Shown one piece after another: positions 1 to 8,794 of a stretch of DNA of 52,426 nucleotides. The notes under the pieces were generated by a model that saw only the letters and a list, made by a program, of their open reading frames with translations, searched no databases and had not been told where the DNA came from. The stretch is from Frankiaceae bacterium. GTDB lineage: Bacteria; Actinomycetota; Actinomycetes; BP-191. Both the position numbers and the translations under genes were made by a program. Every line of letters starts with the position of its first letter. The first letter of the stretch is position 1. The stretch spans positions 1 through 52,426 of the forward strand of contig DATMES010000036.1 of the NCBI GenBank assembly GCA_035556555.1, written 5' to 3'.

Positions 1-141
1 ACCCGCGCCGGCGACACTCCACCCTCGGCTACCTCAGCCCCGCCGACTACGAAGCCAAGCACCGGGCTCGACACCACACCGAGACCGCCGCATGATGCCC
101 GTCACCACACCCGCACCGTCCGGGAAAACGGGGGCACTCCA
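1..141 (+). mobile_element. Right end of an IS3-family insertion sequence
   Basis: The window opens inside an IS3-type element. The last residues of its transposase are followed by about 45 non-coding bases that end in CACTCCA at 135-141. Read inward, the terminus is TGGAGTGCCCCCGTTTTCCC, and the 5'-TG...CA-3' ends are characteristic of IS3 elements. The boundary at 141 also coincides with the point where the neighbouring recombinase reading frame loses its own sequence, which supports insertion there. The left end and target-site duplication lie outside the window, so the exact element is not named. Confidence 0.72.
3..95 (+). CDS. IS3-family transposase OrfB, C-terminal fragment
   Basis: Only the last 30 codons are visible; the gene runs off the left edge. 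The translation contains RRRHSTLGYLSPADYE, the motif at the end of the DDE (rve-type) integrase core of IS3-family OrfB, where an arginine-rich stretch precedes HS-LGYLSP. The frame closes with TGA at 93-95, and the element terminus follows. The DDE catalytic residues lie upstream and cannot be assessed, so whether the transposase is intact is unknown. The fragment matters mainly as proof that the left edge is mobile DNA. Confidence 0.8.
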   Translation, partial: PRRRHSTLGYLSPADYEAKHRARHHTETAA

Positions 142-1191
142 GTGAGCGCCTCACGCAGCTCCTCGACGGTGACCTCGATGTAGTAGTCGGTGGGGGTGCT
201 GCGGTCGTGGCCGAGCGCCTCCTTCGTCATGGCGGGGCTGTAGGTGCGGTTGAGCCACGGGTCGGCGGTCCTCGACGTAGCGGAGCAGGAACTCCCGCAG
301 CCCGGGGGTCATCGGGATGGTGCGCGGGACGCTGCCCTTGCCCCACACGTCGATGGTGCCGGCGGCGAAGTCGAGGTCGCACAGCCGGAGCAGCAGGATC
401 TCGCCGGTCCGCAGCAGCGCCCGCTCGGCGAGCATGATCACCAGGGTGTCGAGCATCGGGTCGGACCCGACCCGGCACAGCTGCCGGACCACGGCGGCCT
501 CGGCCCGGGTGTAGCCGCGGCGGTGCGACGAGCGTGGCTTGCCCGGCAGCCGCAGCGCCTTGGCCACAGCCGCGTCGGCGTAGCCCATCGCGTCGAGCCA
601 CGCCCAGAAGTGCCGGAACGCCTGGACGGCGGTGATGTGGGTGCGGACGCCGGTGACGCGGCGGACCCGCTGCGCGCGCGGGTCGGGCCGGGAGGCGAGC
701 CGGGCGGTGATGAGGTTGCTCAGGTCGCCGGTGCGGACCGTCGCCACGTCAGCCGCGCCGTGCGCGATGGCGAGCCGCCGGGTCCACGTCCGGTAGGTGC
801 GGCGGGCGTTCGGCGACAGCGCGAGGAACCCGGTCGTCTCGTACTCGGCCAGCGCCTCGTCCAGCGTGCGCGTCGGCGCCAGCGGCGCGCCGGCGGGGGC
901 GACGGTGCCGCTCCGGCGGCGCAGCAGCTCGAGCACCCTCGCGACCAGCGGCGCGACCTCGTCGTCGAGACCGGCGGCCTCCACGCAGGCCAGCACGTCG
1001 AGCGCGAACGCCGGGTCCTTCAGGGCGTCGGTGCCACGGCCGGCCGCCGCGACGCCCGCCGCGGTGGCGACGCCGGCGAGGACACCGGCCGGGTCGAGGG
1101 CGCGCAGCTCGGCCTCGACCGCCGCGCACAGCGCGGCCAGGCCAGCCGGGTCGGCCGTGCGGTGGGCGGTGCGGTCAGCGGGCGAGGGCAT
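142..1191 (-). pseudogene. Decayed tyrosine recombinase (integrase) interrupted by the IS
   Basis: From the ATG at 1191 the frame encodes an N-terminal SAM-like core-binding region (about residues 108-210) and the start of a catalytic domain, with the box I arginine in LLRTGEILLLR (R261) and the beta-strand lysine in WGKG. After about residue 309 (near position 265) the homology jumps. The HxxR box is missing and the true C-terminus continues in another frame, where the bases below 260 encode ALGHDRSTPTDYYIEV, including the LGH box and a candidate catalytic tyrosine. About 50-60 residues are therefore deleted with a frame change, and the 3' end is cut by the IS at 141. The product should be inactive. 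Its position downstream of the tRNA-Leu 3' end fits an integrative element that used this tRNA as its attachment site; that is inference. Confidence 0.78.
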
Positions 1192-1660
1192 CGGCCACCT
1201 CCTGCTGGCGGCGCGCGAAGTCCTCGCACGGGATGAGCAGCAGCCCGTCGCCGATCCCGACGACGACCGCGTCGAACGCCTCCACGTCCTCGACCGCGAG
1301 GTAGGCGCGTACGGCGCGGGAGAGCACGACCCGGCCGCGCGGGTCGACCGCGGCGGTGTCGCTGTGGTGCAGGCCGGGCAGCGGCGGCGGACTGGCCCCG
1401 GGCGGGCCGAGCCAGGCGGCGGTGTTGAACCCGACGGCGGCGGCGCAGACGCCCTGCGGGGCGACCAGGGCGCGGTAGCGGCCGAGCGCGACCCGGCCGC
1501 GGGTGACCGGGCGTCCGTCCGGGACCGGCAGCGGCGGCAGCGGAGCGGTCAGCTCCGCGGCGGCGGTCACGAGCAGCTCCACGAGCGCGGCGTGCGGCGC
1601 CGCCCGGTCGGGCGTGCGGCGGCGCGGACGGCGGGTCGGGCGGTGCGGGTGAGGGGGCAA
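1175..1660 (-). CDS. SpoVT/AbrB-like DNA-binding domain protein next to the recombinase
   Basis: A 161-residue frame that overlaps the start of the recombinase pseudogene by 17 bases, so the two were probably co-translated. The C-terminal part, from about residue 104, reads VDPRGRVVLSRAVRAYL and then VVVGIGDGLLLIPCEDF. This is the swapped-hairpin AbrB/SpoVT/MazE pattern (D-RGRVVLP--R--L, then a hydrophobic strand). The first 30 residues are rich in arginine and proline, so the true start could lie downstream of 1660. Small AbrB-type proteins often accompany integrases in actinobacterial elements and may regulate them. No operator was recognised. Confidence 0.55.
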   Translation of the reverse strand: MPPHPHRPTRRPRRRTPDRAAPHAALVELLVTAAAELTAPLPPLPVPDGRPVTRGRVALGRYRALVAPQGVCAAAVGFNTAAWLGPPGASPPPLPGLHHSDTAAVDPRGRVVLSRAVRAYLAVEDVEAFDAVVVGIGDGLLLIPCEDFARRQQEVADALAR

Positions 1661-1739
1661 CGGGCGGCTCCAGGCGGCGACGAAGGCTCACCTGGTAAAC
1701 CGGCCCGAGGCCCTTTGACGGCGACACTGCCGCCGCAGC

Positions 1740-1760
1740 CGAAAGGCCCCGGAGGGCCGT
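1740..1760 (-). terminator. Possible terminator downstream of tRNA-Leu
   Basis: On the minus strand a GGCCC/GGGCC stem with a 4-base loop (1745-1758) is followed directly by TTTC. It lies about 70 bases beyond the 3' end of tRNA-Leu. The stem is short, so the assignment is tentative. Confidence 0.4.
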
Positions 1761-1826
1761 TCAGCCGGTTTCGGGTGTTGCACCCTTCGGTGGTGGGCGA
1801 AGGCCCACGACTGCCCCCGGGTTCGG

Positions 1827-1910
1827 TGGGCGAGGGGGGAGTTGAACCCCCACGTCCTTTCGGACACACGGACCTGAACCGTGCGCGTCTGCCTATTCCG
1901 CCACTCGCCC
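1827..1910 (-). tRNA. tRNA-Leu (anticodon CAG)
   Basis: The minus strand folds as a class II tRNA of 84 bases. The acceptor stem is GGGCGAG/CTCGCCC with discriminator A. The anticodon loop TTCAGGT sits between CGG and CCG and gives CAG. There is a long variable arm (GTGTCCGAAAGGACGTG), and the T loop is TTCAACT. CCA is not encoded: CCG follows the discriminator. This tRNA commonly sits just before fhaA in actinobacteria, which supports the gene-order reading. The flanking recombinase suggests that its 3' end served as an attachment site. Confidence 0.95.
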
Positions 1911-2048
1911 GAGTGCCCGCAGGACGCTACCACGCACGCGCGGCCCCCTCACCTCGGATAGAACCGGCCGCACCGGGGCAAGACGCCCCACAGGAGGCGG
2001 GCGACCGCCGCCTATACGATCATGACCCGAGGCGGTGAGGAGGCGGAG

Positions 2049-2747
2049 ATGGGCGTGCTGTCCCGTTTCGAACGCCGCCTCGAAGGACTGGTCGAGGGAG
2101 CCTTCGCCAAGGTCTTCCGCGGCGGCGTGGAGCCGGTCGAGGTGGCGAAGGCGCTGCAGCGCGAGGCCGCCGACAAGAAGGCCATCAGCTCCCACCGGAC
2201 CCTGGTGCCCAACGACTTCGTGGTCGAGCTGGGCAAGACCGACGCCGCCAAGCTGAAGCCGTACGAGGCTCCGCTGGGCGCCGAGCTGGCCGCGATGGTC
2301 CGCGAGCACGCCGCCGAACGCCGCTGGTCGTTCGTCGGCCCCGTGATCGTCCACCTCGAGGAGCACGACGACCTCGACACGGGCGTCTTCCGCGTACGCA
2401 GCGCGGTCGTCGAGGGCGACCTCGACCCGGTGCCCACCACGACGACCCAGGGCGCCCCACGTATCAAGATCCTCAACGCCACCGGCGCCGAGAACGAGAT
2501 CCCCCTCACCCGCGACGTCCTCGTCATCGGCCGCGCGAGCACCGCCGACATCCGCCTGGACGACACGGGCGTCAGCAGGCAGCACGCCGAGGTACGCCGC
2601 GAGGGCGACGACGTCGTGCTGGTCGACCTCGGCTCGACGAACGGCAGCAGCGTCAACGGCCGCCCGGTCGAACGCGCACGCCTCACGCCCGGCGACCGCA
2701 TCGAGCTGGGACGTACGGTCCTCGTCTACGAGAGGGACGAGCGCTAG
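2049..2747 (+). CDS. fhaA: FhaA-type protein: DUF3662 plus FHA domain
   Basis: A 232-residue protein starting at ATG 2049, preceded by GGAGGCGGAG; an in-frame upstream start at 2022 lacks this site. Residues 1-115 form the DUF3662 (FhaA_N) domain that begins GVLSRFERRLEGLVEGAFAK. Residues of about 135-230 form a phosphothreonine-binding FHA domain with GRASTADI, SRQHAE and STNGSSVNG. In mycobacteria FhaA is a substrate of PknA/PknB and binds the phosphorylated pseudokinase domain of MviN, restraining peptidoglycan synthesis. This copy lacks the long proline-rich linker of the much longer mycobacterial protein, so the two domains sit close together. It is the first gene of the kinase/PBP operon and ends 3 bases before fhaB. 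Confidence 0.92.
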   Translation: MGVLSRFERRLEGLVEGAFAKVFRGGVEPVEVAKALQREAADKKAISSHRTLVPNDFVVELGKTDAAKLKPYEAPLGAELAAMVREHAAERRWSFVGPVIVHLEEHDDLDTGVFRVRSAVVEGDLDPVPTTTTQGAPRIKILNATGAENEIPLTRDVLVIGRASTADIRLDDTGVSRQHAEVRREGDDVVLVDLGSTNGSSVNGRPVERARLTPGDRIELGRTVLVYERDER

Positions 2748-2750
2748 CCC

Positions 2751-3230
2751 ATGTCAGAGATCGCGATCCTGCTCGTCCGGCTCGGCGTGCTGCTGCTCGT
2801 GTGGCTGTTCGTCTTCGCCGCGCTGCGCGTGATCCGCCTCGACGTGTTCGGGCCGCGCGTCCCGAAGTCCACCCGGCCCAAGCCCGCCCCGGCCACGCCC
2901 GCGAGACAGCAGGCACCGAAGCCGCAGAAGAACGCCAAGCTGCCCCGCCACCTCGTCGTCACCGCGGGCTCGCTGGCCGGCCAGAGCATCGACCTCGACA
3001 ACGCCCCCGTCACGATCGGCCGCGCGCCCGAGTCCACGCTGGTCCTGACGGACGACTACGCCAGCAGCCACCACGCGCGGCTGCTGCCGCAGGACGGGCA
3101 GTGGCTGATCGAGGACCTCGGCTCGACGAACGGCACGTACCTCGACAAGACGAAGGTCACGCGCCCCACGCCGGTGCCGCCGGGCTCGAAGGTGCGCATC
3201 GGCAAGACGGTACTGGAGCTGCGCCGATGA
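2751..3230 (+). CDS. fhaB: FhaB-type membrane-anchored FHA protein
   Basis: A 159-residue protein with one N-terminal membrane helix (about residues 6-27), a basic proline/alanine linker, and a C-terminal FHA domain (about 66-159) carrying IGRAPES, SSHHARL and STNGTYLD. The family (FhaB/FipA) is a PknA/PknB substrate that links the kinases to the division machinery through FtsZ/FtsQ in mycobacteria. The FHA domain would face the cytoplasm and bind phosphothreonine. The gene is 3 bases after fhaA, and its stop codon overlaps the ATG of the phosphatase gene (ATGA), indicating translational coupling. Confidence 0.93.
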   Translation: MSEIAILLVRLGVLLLVWLFVFAALRVIRLDVFGPRVPKSTRPKPAPATPARQQAPKPQKNAKLPRHLVVTAGSLAGQSIDLDNAPVTIGRAPESTLVLTDDYASSHHARLLPQDGQWLIEDLGSTNGTYLDKTKVTRPTPVPPGSKVRIGKTVLELRR

Positions 3231-4486
3231 TCGCCTGGCGCTACGCCGCGCTCTCCGACGTCGGCCTGCTGCGCGACGGCAACGAGGACGCCGCGTTCGC
3301 CGGGCGCCGCCTGCTGGCCGTTGCCGACGGCATGGGCGGGCACGCGGCGGGCGAGGTCGCGAGCGCCGCCGTCATCGCCGCGCTGGAGCAGCTCGACGAG
3401 CTCGGCGTCAACGCCGGCGACCCGCGCGAGGCGCTGCGCGAGGCGGTCCACGACGCCAACGTCCACCTCCGCGACATGGTCGCCGCCGAGAGCGACCTGC
3501 AGGGCATGGGTACGACGGTCACGGCGGTCCTCACGGACGGCGACTACACGTGGCTGGCGCACGTCGGCGACTCCCGCGCGTACCTCCTCCGCGACGGCCA
3601 CCTGACGCAGCTGACGCGGGACCACACGTTCGTACAGCAGCTGGTCGACGAGGGCCGCATCCGCAAGGAGGACGCGAGCACCCACCCGCAGCGCAACTTC
3701 ATCACCCGCGCGCTGGACGGCCGCGAGGGCATCGACATCGACCTCGACCGCCTCGACCTCCAGCCAGGCGACCGGCTGCTGCTCTGCAGCGACGGCCTCT
3801 CGGGCGTCGTCTCCGACGAGAGCATGGCCGAGGTCCTGACCGGCACCACGCCGGAGGAGGCGGCGCAGCGGCTGATCGACCTCGCGCTGCGCGGCGGCGG
3901 CCCCGACAACATCACCTGCATCGTCGCCGACGCCCTCGACGGCCAGCCGCAGCCGGGCACCGCGTCCCTCGTCGGGGCGGCCTCGGACGAGCCGACGCTA
4001 CGCGCCGAGGACGGGTCGCCCGCCGCGCGCGCGGCCGCACTGCGGCGTACCCCGAAGCACGTCGCCACGGCCGACGACGACGAGGACCCGCGCGGCAAGG
4101 CGCGGCGGATACGCCGCCGCCGCGCGATGCTCGCCGCGACCGCGGTGCTGGTGCTGTTCGCGCTCGGCGCGGTGGCGGGCTACTCGTGGACGCAGAAGCA
4201 GTACTACGTCGCCATGGCCGGCCCCGACGTCGCGATCTACCAGGGCGTCGAGGGCGGCGTCGCCGGCGTCGAGCTGTCCCACGTCCGCGAACGCGTCGCG
4301 CTCGACGTCGAGGCGCTGTCGGAGTTCGAACGCAAGCGGGTCGAGGACGGCATCACCGCGGGCAGCCTCGACGAGGCGCGCGCGATCGTCACCCGCCTCC
4401 GCGCGGCCGCCACCCCGAGCCCGACCCCCACTCCGAAGCCGAGTCCCACACCCAAGAAAACGCCGAGCCCGTCGGAGACGCCGTGA
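3227..4486 (+). CDS. pstP: PstP: membrane PP2C-family Ser/Thr protein phosphatase
   Basis: A 419-residue protein whose start at ATG 3227 overlaps the fhaB stop. Residues 1-235 form a PP2C (PPM) domain with the metal-binding motifs RDGNEDAAF and VADGMGGHAAGE, then HVGDSRAYL, LCSDGLSG and GGPDNITCIV. A juxtamembrane region leads to one membrane helix near residues 301-322, an extracellular domain, and a proline/threonine-rich C-terminus. In this family PstP reverses PknA/PknB phosphorylation of division and cell-wall proteins. The gene ends in a GTGA overlap with ftsW, so kinase, phosphatase and substrates are encoded together. Confidence 0.95.
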   Translation: MIAWRYAALSDVGLLRDGNEDAAFAGRRLLAVADGMGGHAAGEVASAAVIAALEQLDELGVNAGDPREALREAVHDANVHLRDMVAAESDLQGMGTTVTAVLTDGDYTWLAHVGDSRAYLLRDGHLTQLTRDHTFVQQLVDEGRIRKEDASTHPQRNFITRALDGREGIDIDLDRLDLQPGDRLLLCSDGLSGVVSDESMAEVLTGTTPEEAAQRLIDLALRGGGPDNITCIVADALDGQPQPGTASLVGAASDEPTLRAEDGSPAARAAALRRTPKHVATADDDEDPRGKARRIRRRRAMLAATAVLVLFALGAVAGYSWTQKQYYVAMAGPDVAIYQGVEGGVAGVELSHVRERVALDVEALSEFERKRVEDGITAGSLDEARAIVTRLRAAATPSPTPTPKPSPTPKKTPSPSETP

Positions 4487-5868
4487 ACCGCCGCCGCGCC
4501 GAGCTGGTGCTGCTGGTCTTCGCGATCGTCGTCGCGATGGCCGCGTCGGCCGCCGTGGACCTCGCGCACGACGACGGCAAGGTCACCGCGAGCGTCCTCG
4601 GCTACGGCGCCTCCCTCGCGCTGCTGTTCGGCATCGCGCACGTCGCCGTACGGTTCCTCGCCCCCGCCGCCGACCCGCTGCTGCTGCCGTGCGCCGCGCT
4701 GCTCAATGGCATCGGCCTCGTCCTGCAACGCCGCCTCGACCTCGCCGCCGCAGACCGCGCACAGCAGCTCGGCAACCCCGCGCCGAGCGGCCACGCCGGC
4801 CAGCAGCTGCTCTGGACGCTGGTGGGCGTGCTGCTGTTCGCGCTCGTGCTCCTCGTCGTGCGCGACCACAAGAGCCTCGACCGGTTCCGCTACACGCTGG
4901 TCGCGATCGGCCTCGTGCTGCTGCTGCTGCCGAGCGTTCTCCCCGCGCGGTTCTCCGAGGTCAACGGCGCCAAGATCTGGATCCGCGTCGCCGGCTTCTC
5001 GATCCAGCCGAGCGAGATCGCGAAGATCTGCCTGATCGTGTTCTTCGCGTCGTACTTCGTCGCCAAGCGCGAGCTGCTCTCCCTCGCCACCCGCCGCGTC
5101 GCGGGCCTCAACCTCCCGAGAGCGCGCGACCTCGGGCCCGTTCTCCTCGCCTGGGCGGCGAGCCTCGGCGTCCTCGTCCGCGAGAAGGACCTCGGCTCCT
5201 CGCTGCTGTTCTTCGGGATCTTCGTCGTGATGCTCTACGTCGCCACGGAGCGCACGTCGTGGCTGCTCATCGGCCTGGGGCTGTTCGCGGGCGGCGCGGC
5301 CATGGCGTACAACCTGTTCGGCCACGTCCGCGCGCGCGTCGAGACGTGGATGGACCCGTTCCAGGACGCCGGCAACCGGGGCTACCAGCTGACGCAGGGG
5401 CTGTTCGGCCTCGCGACGGGCGGGCTCACCGGCACCGGTCTCGGCAACGGCAGACCGGAGACCGTGCCGTACGCCGGCACCGACTTCATCTTCGCGACGA
5501 TCGGCGAGGAGCTCGGGCTCGTCGGCGTCGTCGCGGTGCTGACGGTGTTCGCGCTGTTCGTCTCGCGCGGGATGCGCGTCGCGCTGAGCTGCCGCGACGA
5601 CTTCGGCAAGCTGCTGGCGACGGGGCTCGCGTTCAGCGTCGCCCTGCAGGTCTTCGTCGTCGTGGGCGGCGTCACGCGGCTCATCCCGCTGACAGGGATC
5701 ACGCTGCCGTTCCTCTCGTACGGCGGCTCCTCGCTCGTCGCCAACTACGTGATCGTCGCGCTGCTCCTGCGCATCTCCGACGCCGACCGCTCGCCGCTGC
5801 CCAGGGCGACCGAGGTCGACGACGCGGAGCTCACCGGCGAGATGACGCAAGTGGTGATGGCCCGATGA
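4483..5868 (+). CDS. FtsW/RodA-family SEDS peptidoglycan glycosyltransferase
   Basis: A 461-residue polytopic membrane protein (about ten or more helices) starting with GTG at 4483, which overlaps the pstP stop. It carries the SEDS signature near its C-terminus, FLSYGGSSLVANYVIV, and the conserved GAKIWI and QPSEIAKI segments. SEDS proteins polymerise lipid II into glycan strands and work as pairs with a class B PBP; here the partner is the next gene. In this operon position the mycobacterial orthologue is called RodA (elongation) and the Streptomyces one is FtsW-like, so the precise role is left open. Confidence 0.93.
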   Translation: MNRRRAELVLLVFAIVVAMAASAAVDLAHDDGKVTASVLGYGASLALLFGIAHVAVRFLAPAADPLLLPCAALLNGIGLVLQRRLDLAAADRAQQLGNPAPSGHAGQQLLWTLVGVLLFALVLLVVRDHKSLDRFRYTLVAIGLVLLLLPSVLPARFSEVNGAKIWIRVAGFSIQPSEIAKICLIVFFASYFVAKRELLSLATRRVAGLNLPRARDLGPVLLAWAASLGVLVREKDLGSSLLFFGIFVVMLYVATERTSWLLIGLGLFAGGAAMAYNLFGHVRARVETWMDPFQDAGNRGYQLTQGLFGLATGGLTGTGLGNGRPETVPYAGTDFIFATIGEELGLVGVVAVLTVFALFVSRGMRVALSCRDDFGKLLATGLAFSVALQVFVVVGGVTRLIPLTGITLPFLSYGGSSLVANYVIVALLLRISDADRSPLPRATEVDDAELTGEMTQVVMAR

Positions 5869-7328
5869 ACAGACCGATCAGACGAGTGGCGATGGCGGCA
5901 CTGGCGCTGTTCGGCCTGCTGTTCCTCAACGTCAACTACCTGCAGGTCGTCAAGGCGGAGTCGCTGCGCAAGAACCCCCGCAACAACCGCCTGCTCCTCG
6001 ACGAGTACGGCCGTCCGCGCGGCGACATCATCGCCGGGCGCCGCACGCTGGTGGAGAGCAAGGAGACCAAGGACAGGCTGAAGTACCTGCGCGTCTACGC
6101 CGGCGGCAACGCCGAGCTGGCGAGCGTCTTCGCGCCGATCACCGGCTACTACTCGCTCGTGTACGGCGCCACCGGCATCGAGCGCGCGTACAACGACACC
6201 CTCTCCGGCAACGACGACAGGCTGTTCGTCCGCCGCGTCTCCGACATCCTCACCGGCAACTCGCCGCAGGGCGGCAGCGTCGTCCTCACCGTGGACCCCG
6301 AGCTGCAGCAGCTCGCCGCGCGCCAGCTCGGCAACCGCCGCGGCGCGGTCGTCGCGCTCGACCCGCGCACCGGCGCGGTGCTCGCGATGGTGACGAGCCC
6401 GTCGTACGACCCGAACGTCCTCTCCTCGCACGACCCCGCGAAGATCCGCGCCGCCAACGAGCGCCTCGGCAAGCAGAGCGACCAGCCGCTCACCAACCGC
6501 GCGGCCGAGCAGGTCTACCCGCCGGGCTCGACGTTCAAGGTCATCACGGCCGCGGCGGCGCTGGAGAACGGCATGAAGCCGACCGACCAGATCCCCTGCT
6601 CGCGCGACATCAAGCTGCCGCTCACGGTCAACACGCGGCTGCGCAACTTCGGCGGCGAGTCGTGCCCGGCGAAGGTGACGCTGTCGGAGGCGCTGCAGCA
6701 CTCGTACAACACGTCGTTCGCGACGCTCGGCATGGACATCGTGGGAGCCGAGAAGGTGCAGGACATGGCGGAGAAGTTCGGCTTCAACGCCCGTCCGGAC
6801 TTCGCGCTGCGCAGCGTGCCGAGCGTGTTCCCGCAGGGGCTGAACAAGCCGCAGACCGCGCAGGCGTCCATCGGGCAGTTCGACGTCCGCGCGACGCCGT
6901 TGCAGATGGCGCAGGTCGCGGCGACGGTCGCGAACAACGGCCGCACGATGCGCCCGTACCTCGCCGCCGAGGTCCTCGCCCCCGATCTGTCGGTGCTCGA
7001 CAAGGCCGAGCGCAAGGAGATCGGGCGGCCCTTCGGCGCGGACACCGCGAACGCGCTGACCCAGATGATGGTCGAGGTCGTCCGCGCCGGCACCGGCAGG
7101 CGCGCGCAGATCCCCGGTGTCGAGGTCGCCGGCAAGACCGGCACCGCGCAGAACGCCGGGCCTTCGCACGCGTGGTTCATCGGCTTCGCGCCGGCCGTCG
7201 ACCCGCAGATCGCGGTCGCCGTCATCGTCGAGAACGGCGGCGGAGACGACCAGGGCACCGGCGGCCGCGTCGCCGCGCCGATCGCGCAGGCCGTGATGGC
7301 GGCCAAGCTGCGAGGCGGTGGCGGATGA
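5865..7328 (+). CDS. pbpA: PbpA: class B penicillin-binding protein (transpeptidase)
   Basis: A 487-residue protein whose ATG overlaps the upstream stop (ATGA). One N-terminal membrane helix (about 8-27) is followed by a short dimerisation/pedestal domain and a transpeptidase domain with all three active-site motifs: STFK (S222, K225), SYN (S280-N282) and KTG (K424-G426). Class B PBPs cross-link peptidoglycan as partners of SEDS polymerases. In mycobacteria PbpA is a PknB substrate needed for division. Length and motifs are intact. The stop overlaps pknA, so this enzyme is co-expressed with the kinases that regulate it. Confidence 0.95.
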   Translation: MNRPIRRVAMAALALFGLLFLNVNYLQVVKAESLRKNPRNNRLLLDEYGRPRGDIIAGRRTLVESKETKDRLKYLRVYAGGNAELASVFAPITGYYSLVYGATGIERAYNDTLSGNDDRLFVRRVSDILTGNSPQGGSVVLTVDPELQQLAARQLGNRRGAVVALDPRTGAVLAMVTSPSYDPNVLSSHDPAKIRAANERLGKQSDQPLTNRAAEQVYPPGSTFKVITAAAALENGMKPTDQIPCSRDIKLPLTVNTRLRNFGGESCPAKVTLSEALQHSYNTSFATLGMDIVGAEKVQDMAEKFGFNARPDFALRSVPSVFPQGLNKPQTAQASIGQFDVRATPLQMAQVAATVANNGRTMRPYLAAEVLAPDLSVLDKAERKEIGRPFGADTANALTQMMVEVVRAGTGRRAQIPGVEVAGKTGTAQNAGPSHAWFIGFAPAVDPQIAVAVIVENGGGDDQGTGGRVAAPIAQAVMAAKLRGGGG

Positions 7329-8794
7329 CCGTCGAGACCGGCACCAGGCTGAACGACCGCTACCGCCTCGAGTCGCGCATCGCGACCGGCGGCATGGGCG
7401 AGGTGTGGCGCGCCCGCGACGAGCTGCTCGACCGCGACGTCGCGGTGAAGATGCTCAAGCACGAGTACGCCGACGACGAGTCGTTCCTCGAACGCTTCCG
7501 CGCCGAGGCCCGCCACACCGCCGGCCTCGCGCACCCCGGCATCGCGGGCGTCTTCGACTACGGCGAGGCCGAGGGCACGGCGTACCTCGTCATGGAGCTG
7601 GTCCCCGGCGACCCGCTCAACGCCGTCCTGCGCGAGGGGCGCCTGACGCCCGACCGGACGCTCGACCTCGTCGCGCAGGTCGCGCGCGCGCTCGACATCG
7701 CGCACCAGGGCGGTGTCATCCACCGCGACGTCAAGCCGGGCAACATCCTCGTCTGCCCCGACGGCACCGTGAAGGTGACCGACTTCGGCATCGCGCGCGC
7801 CGCCGACGCGGTGCCGCTGACGCAGACCGGCGTCGTCATGGGCAGCGCGCACTACATCGCGCCGGAGCAGGCGAGCGGCACGGAGGTCACGTACGCGAGC
7901 GACGTCTACTCACTGGGCGTCGTGGCGTACGAGTGCCTGGCGGGCCACCGGCCGTTCGACGCGGACACGCCCGTGGGGCTGGCGATGGCACATATGTACG
8001 AGGACCCGGTCGCGCTGCCGGAGGACGTGCCGGCGTCGGTGTCGCAGCTCGTCGCGCAGGCGATGGCGAAGGAGCCAGGCGACCGGTTCGTCAGCGCGGC
8101 GGCGTTCGCGCAGGCGGCCGACGCCGTACGCAGCGGGCTCCTCGGCGCGACGCAGGCGATGCCGGCGGTCGGCGCGGCCGCCCCCATGAACGCGACGATG
8201 GCGCTGCCGGTCGTGGACGACGCGCCCGCGCCGGTCGTGCGCGAGGAACGGCGCCGTCCCGCCTGGCTCGTCGCCGCGGTCCTCGGCGGGCTCGCGCTGA
8301 TCCTCGCCGTGGCCGGCTGGGCCGCGATGCGCCCCGCGCCCGAGGCGACGGTGCCGTCGTTGCGCGGCATGACGAAGGCCCAGGCGACCGCCGCGCTGGA
8401 CCGCCGCGACCTCGACCTGACGACCGAGGTGGCGTACCACGACACGGTCGAGCGCGGCCTCGTCATCAAGCAGGACCCCGCCCCCGGGGCGACCGTCCGC
8501 GAGGGAGATGACGTCTCGGTCACGATCTCCAGGGGCCCGCAACCCGTCTCCCTGCCCGACGGTCTGTCGGGGAAGCCGGTGGACGAGGTCGCGAGAACGC
8601 TGGAAGGGCTGGGCCTGAAGGTGCGGCGGATAGGCGCGGTGAGCGAGGCGCCTTTCGGTACGGTGCTCTCGGTGGCGCCGGGGTCGGGCCTGCGCAAGGG
8701 CGACACCGCCACGGTCACCTTCTCGTTCGGGCCTCCGCGCCAGGAGGAGCCGAAGGGCGAGGGCAAGAAGAAGGGCGACAAGGGCGATGACTGA
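7325..8794 (+). CDS. pknA: PknA-like Ser/Thr kinase, here with two PASTA repeats
   Basis: A 489-residue transmembrane kinase with ATG 7325 overlapping the pbpA stop. The Hanks-type kinase domain spans about 1-275, with glycine loop ATGGMGEV, K42, HRD at 133-135, DFG at 153-155 and APE at 179-181. A membrane helix follows near 318-343. The extracellular part holds two PASTA units, beginning near ATVPSLRGMTKAQA and VSLPDGLSGKPV, and a lysine/glycine-rich tail. By position it is PknA. The textbook mycobacterial PknA has no PASTA repeats, so direct sensing of muropeptides or lipid II by this kinase is possible; that is inference. It overlaps pknB by 8 bases. Confidence 0.9.
   Translation: MTVETGTRLNDRYRLESRIATGGMGEVWRARDELLDRDVAVKMLKHEYADDESFLERFRAEARHTAGLAHPGIAGVFDYGEAEGTAYLVMELVPGDPLNAVLREGRLTPDRTLDLVAQVARALDIAHQGGVIHRDVKPGNILVCPDGTVKVTDFGIARAADAVPLTQTGVVMGSAHYIAPEQASGTEVTYASDVYSLGVVAYECLAGHRPFDADTPVGLAMAHMYEDPVALPEDVPASVSQLVAQAMAKEPGDRFVSAAAFAQAADAVRSGLLGATQAMPAVGAAAPMNATMALPVVDDAPAPVVREERRRPAWLVAAVLGGLALILAVAGWAAMRPAPEATVPSLRGMTKAQATAALDRRDLDLTTEVAYHDTVERGLVIKQDPAPGATVREGDDVSVTISRGPQPVSLPDGLSGKPVDEVARTLEGLGLKVRRIGAVSEAPFGTVLSVAPGSGLRKGDTATVTFSFGPPRQEEPKGEGKKKGDKGDD

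Noticed and set aside
3227-4486. A much longer PP2C frame starting at 2801
   Set aside because: The extension overlaps fhaB in another frame and is Arg/Pro-rich; the conserved PP2C start and the ATGA overlap place the start at 3227.
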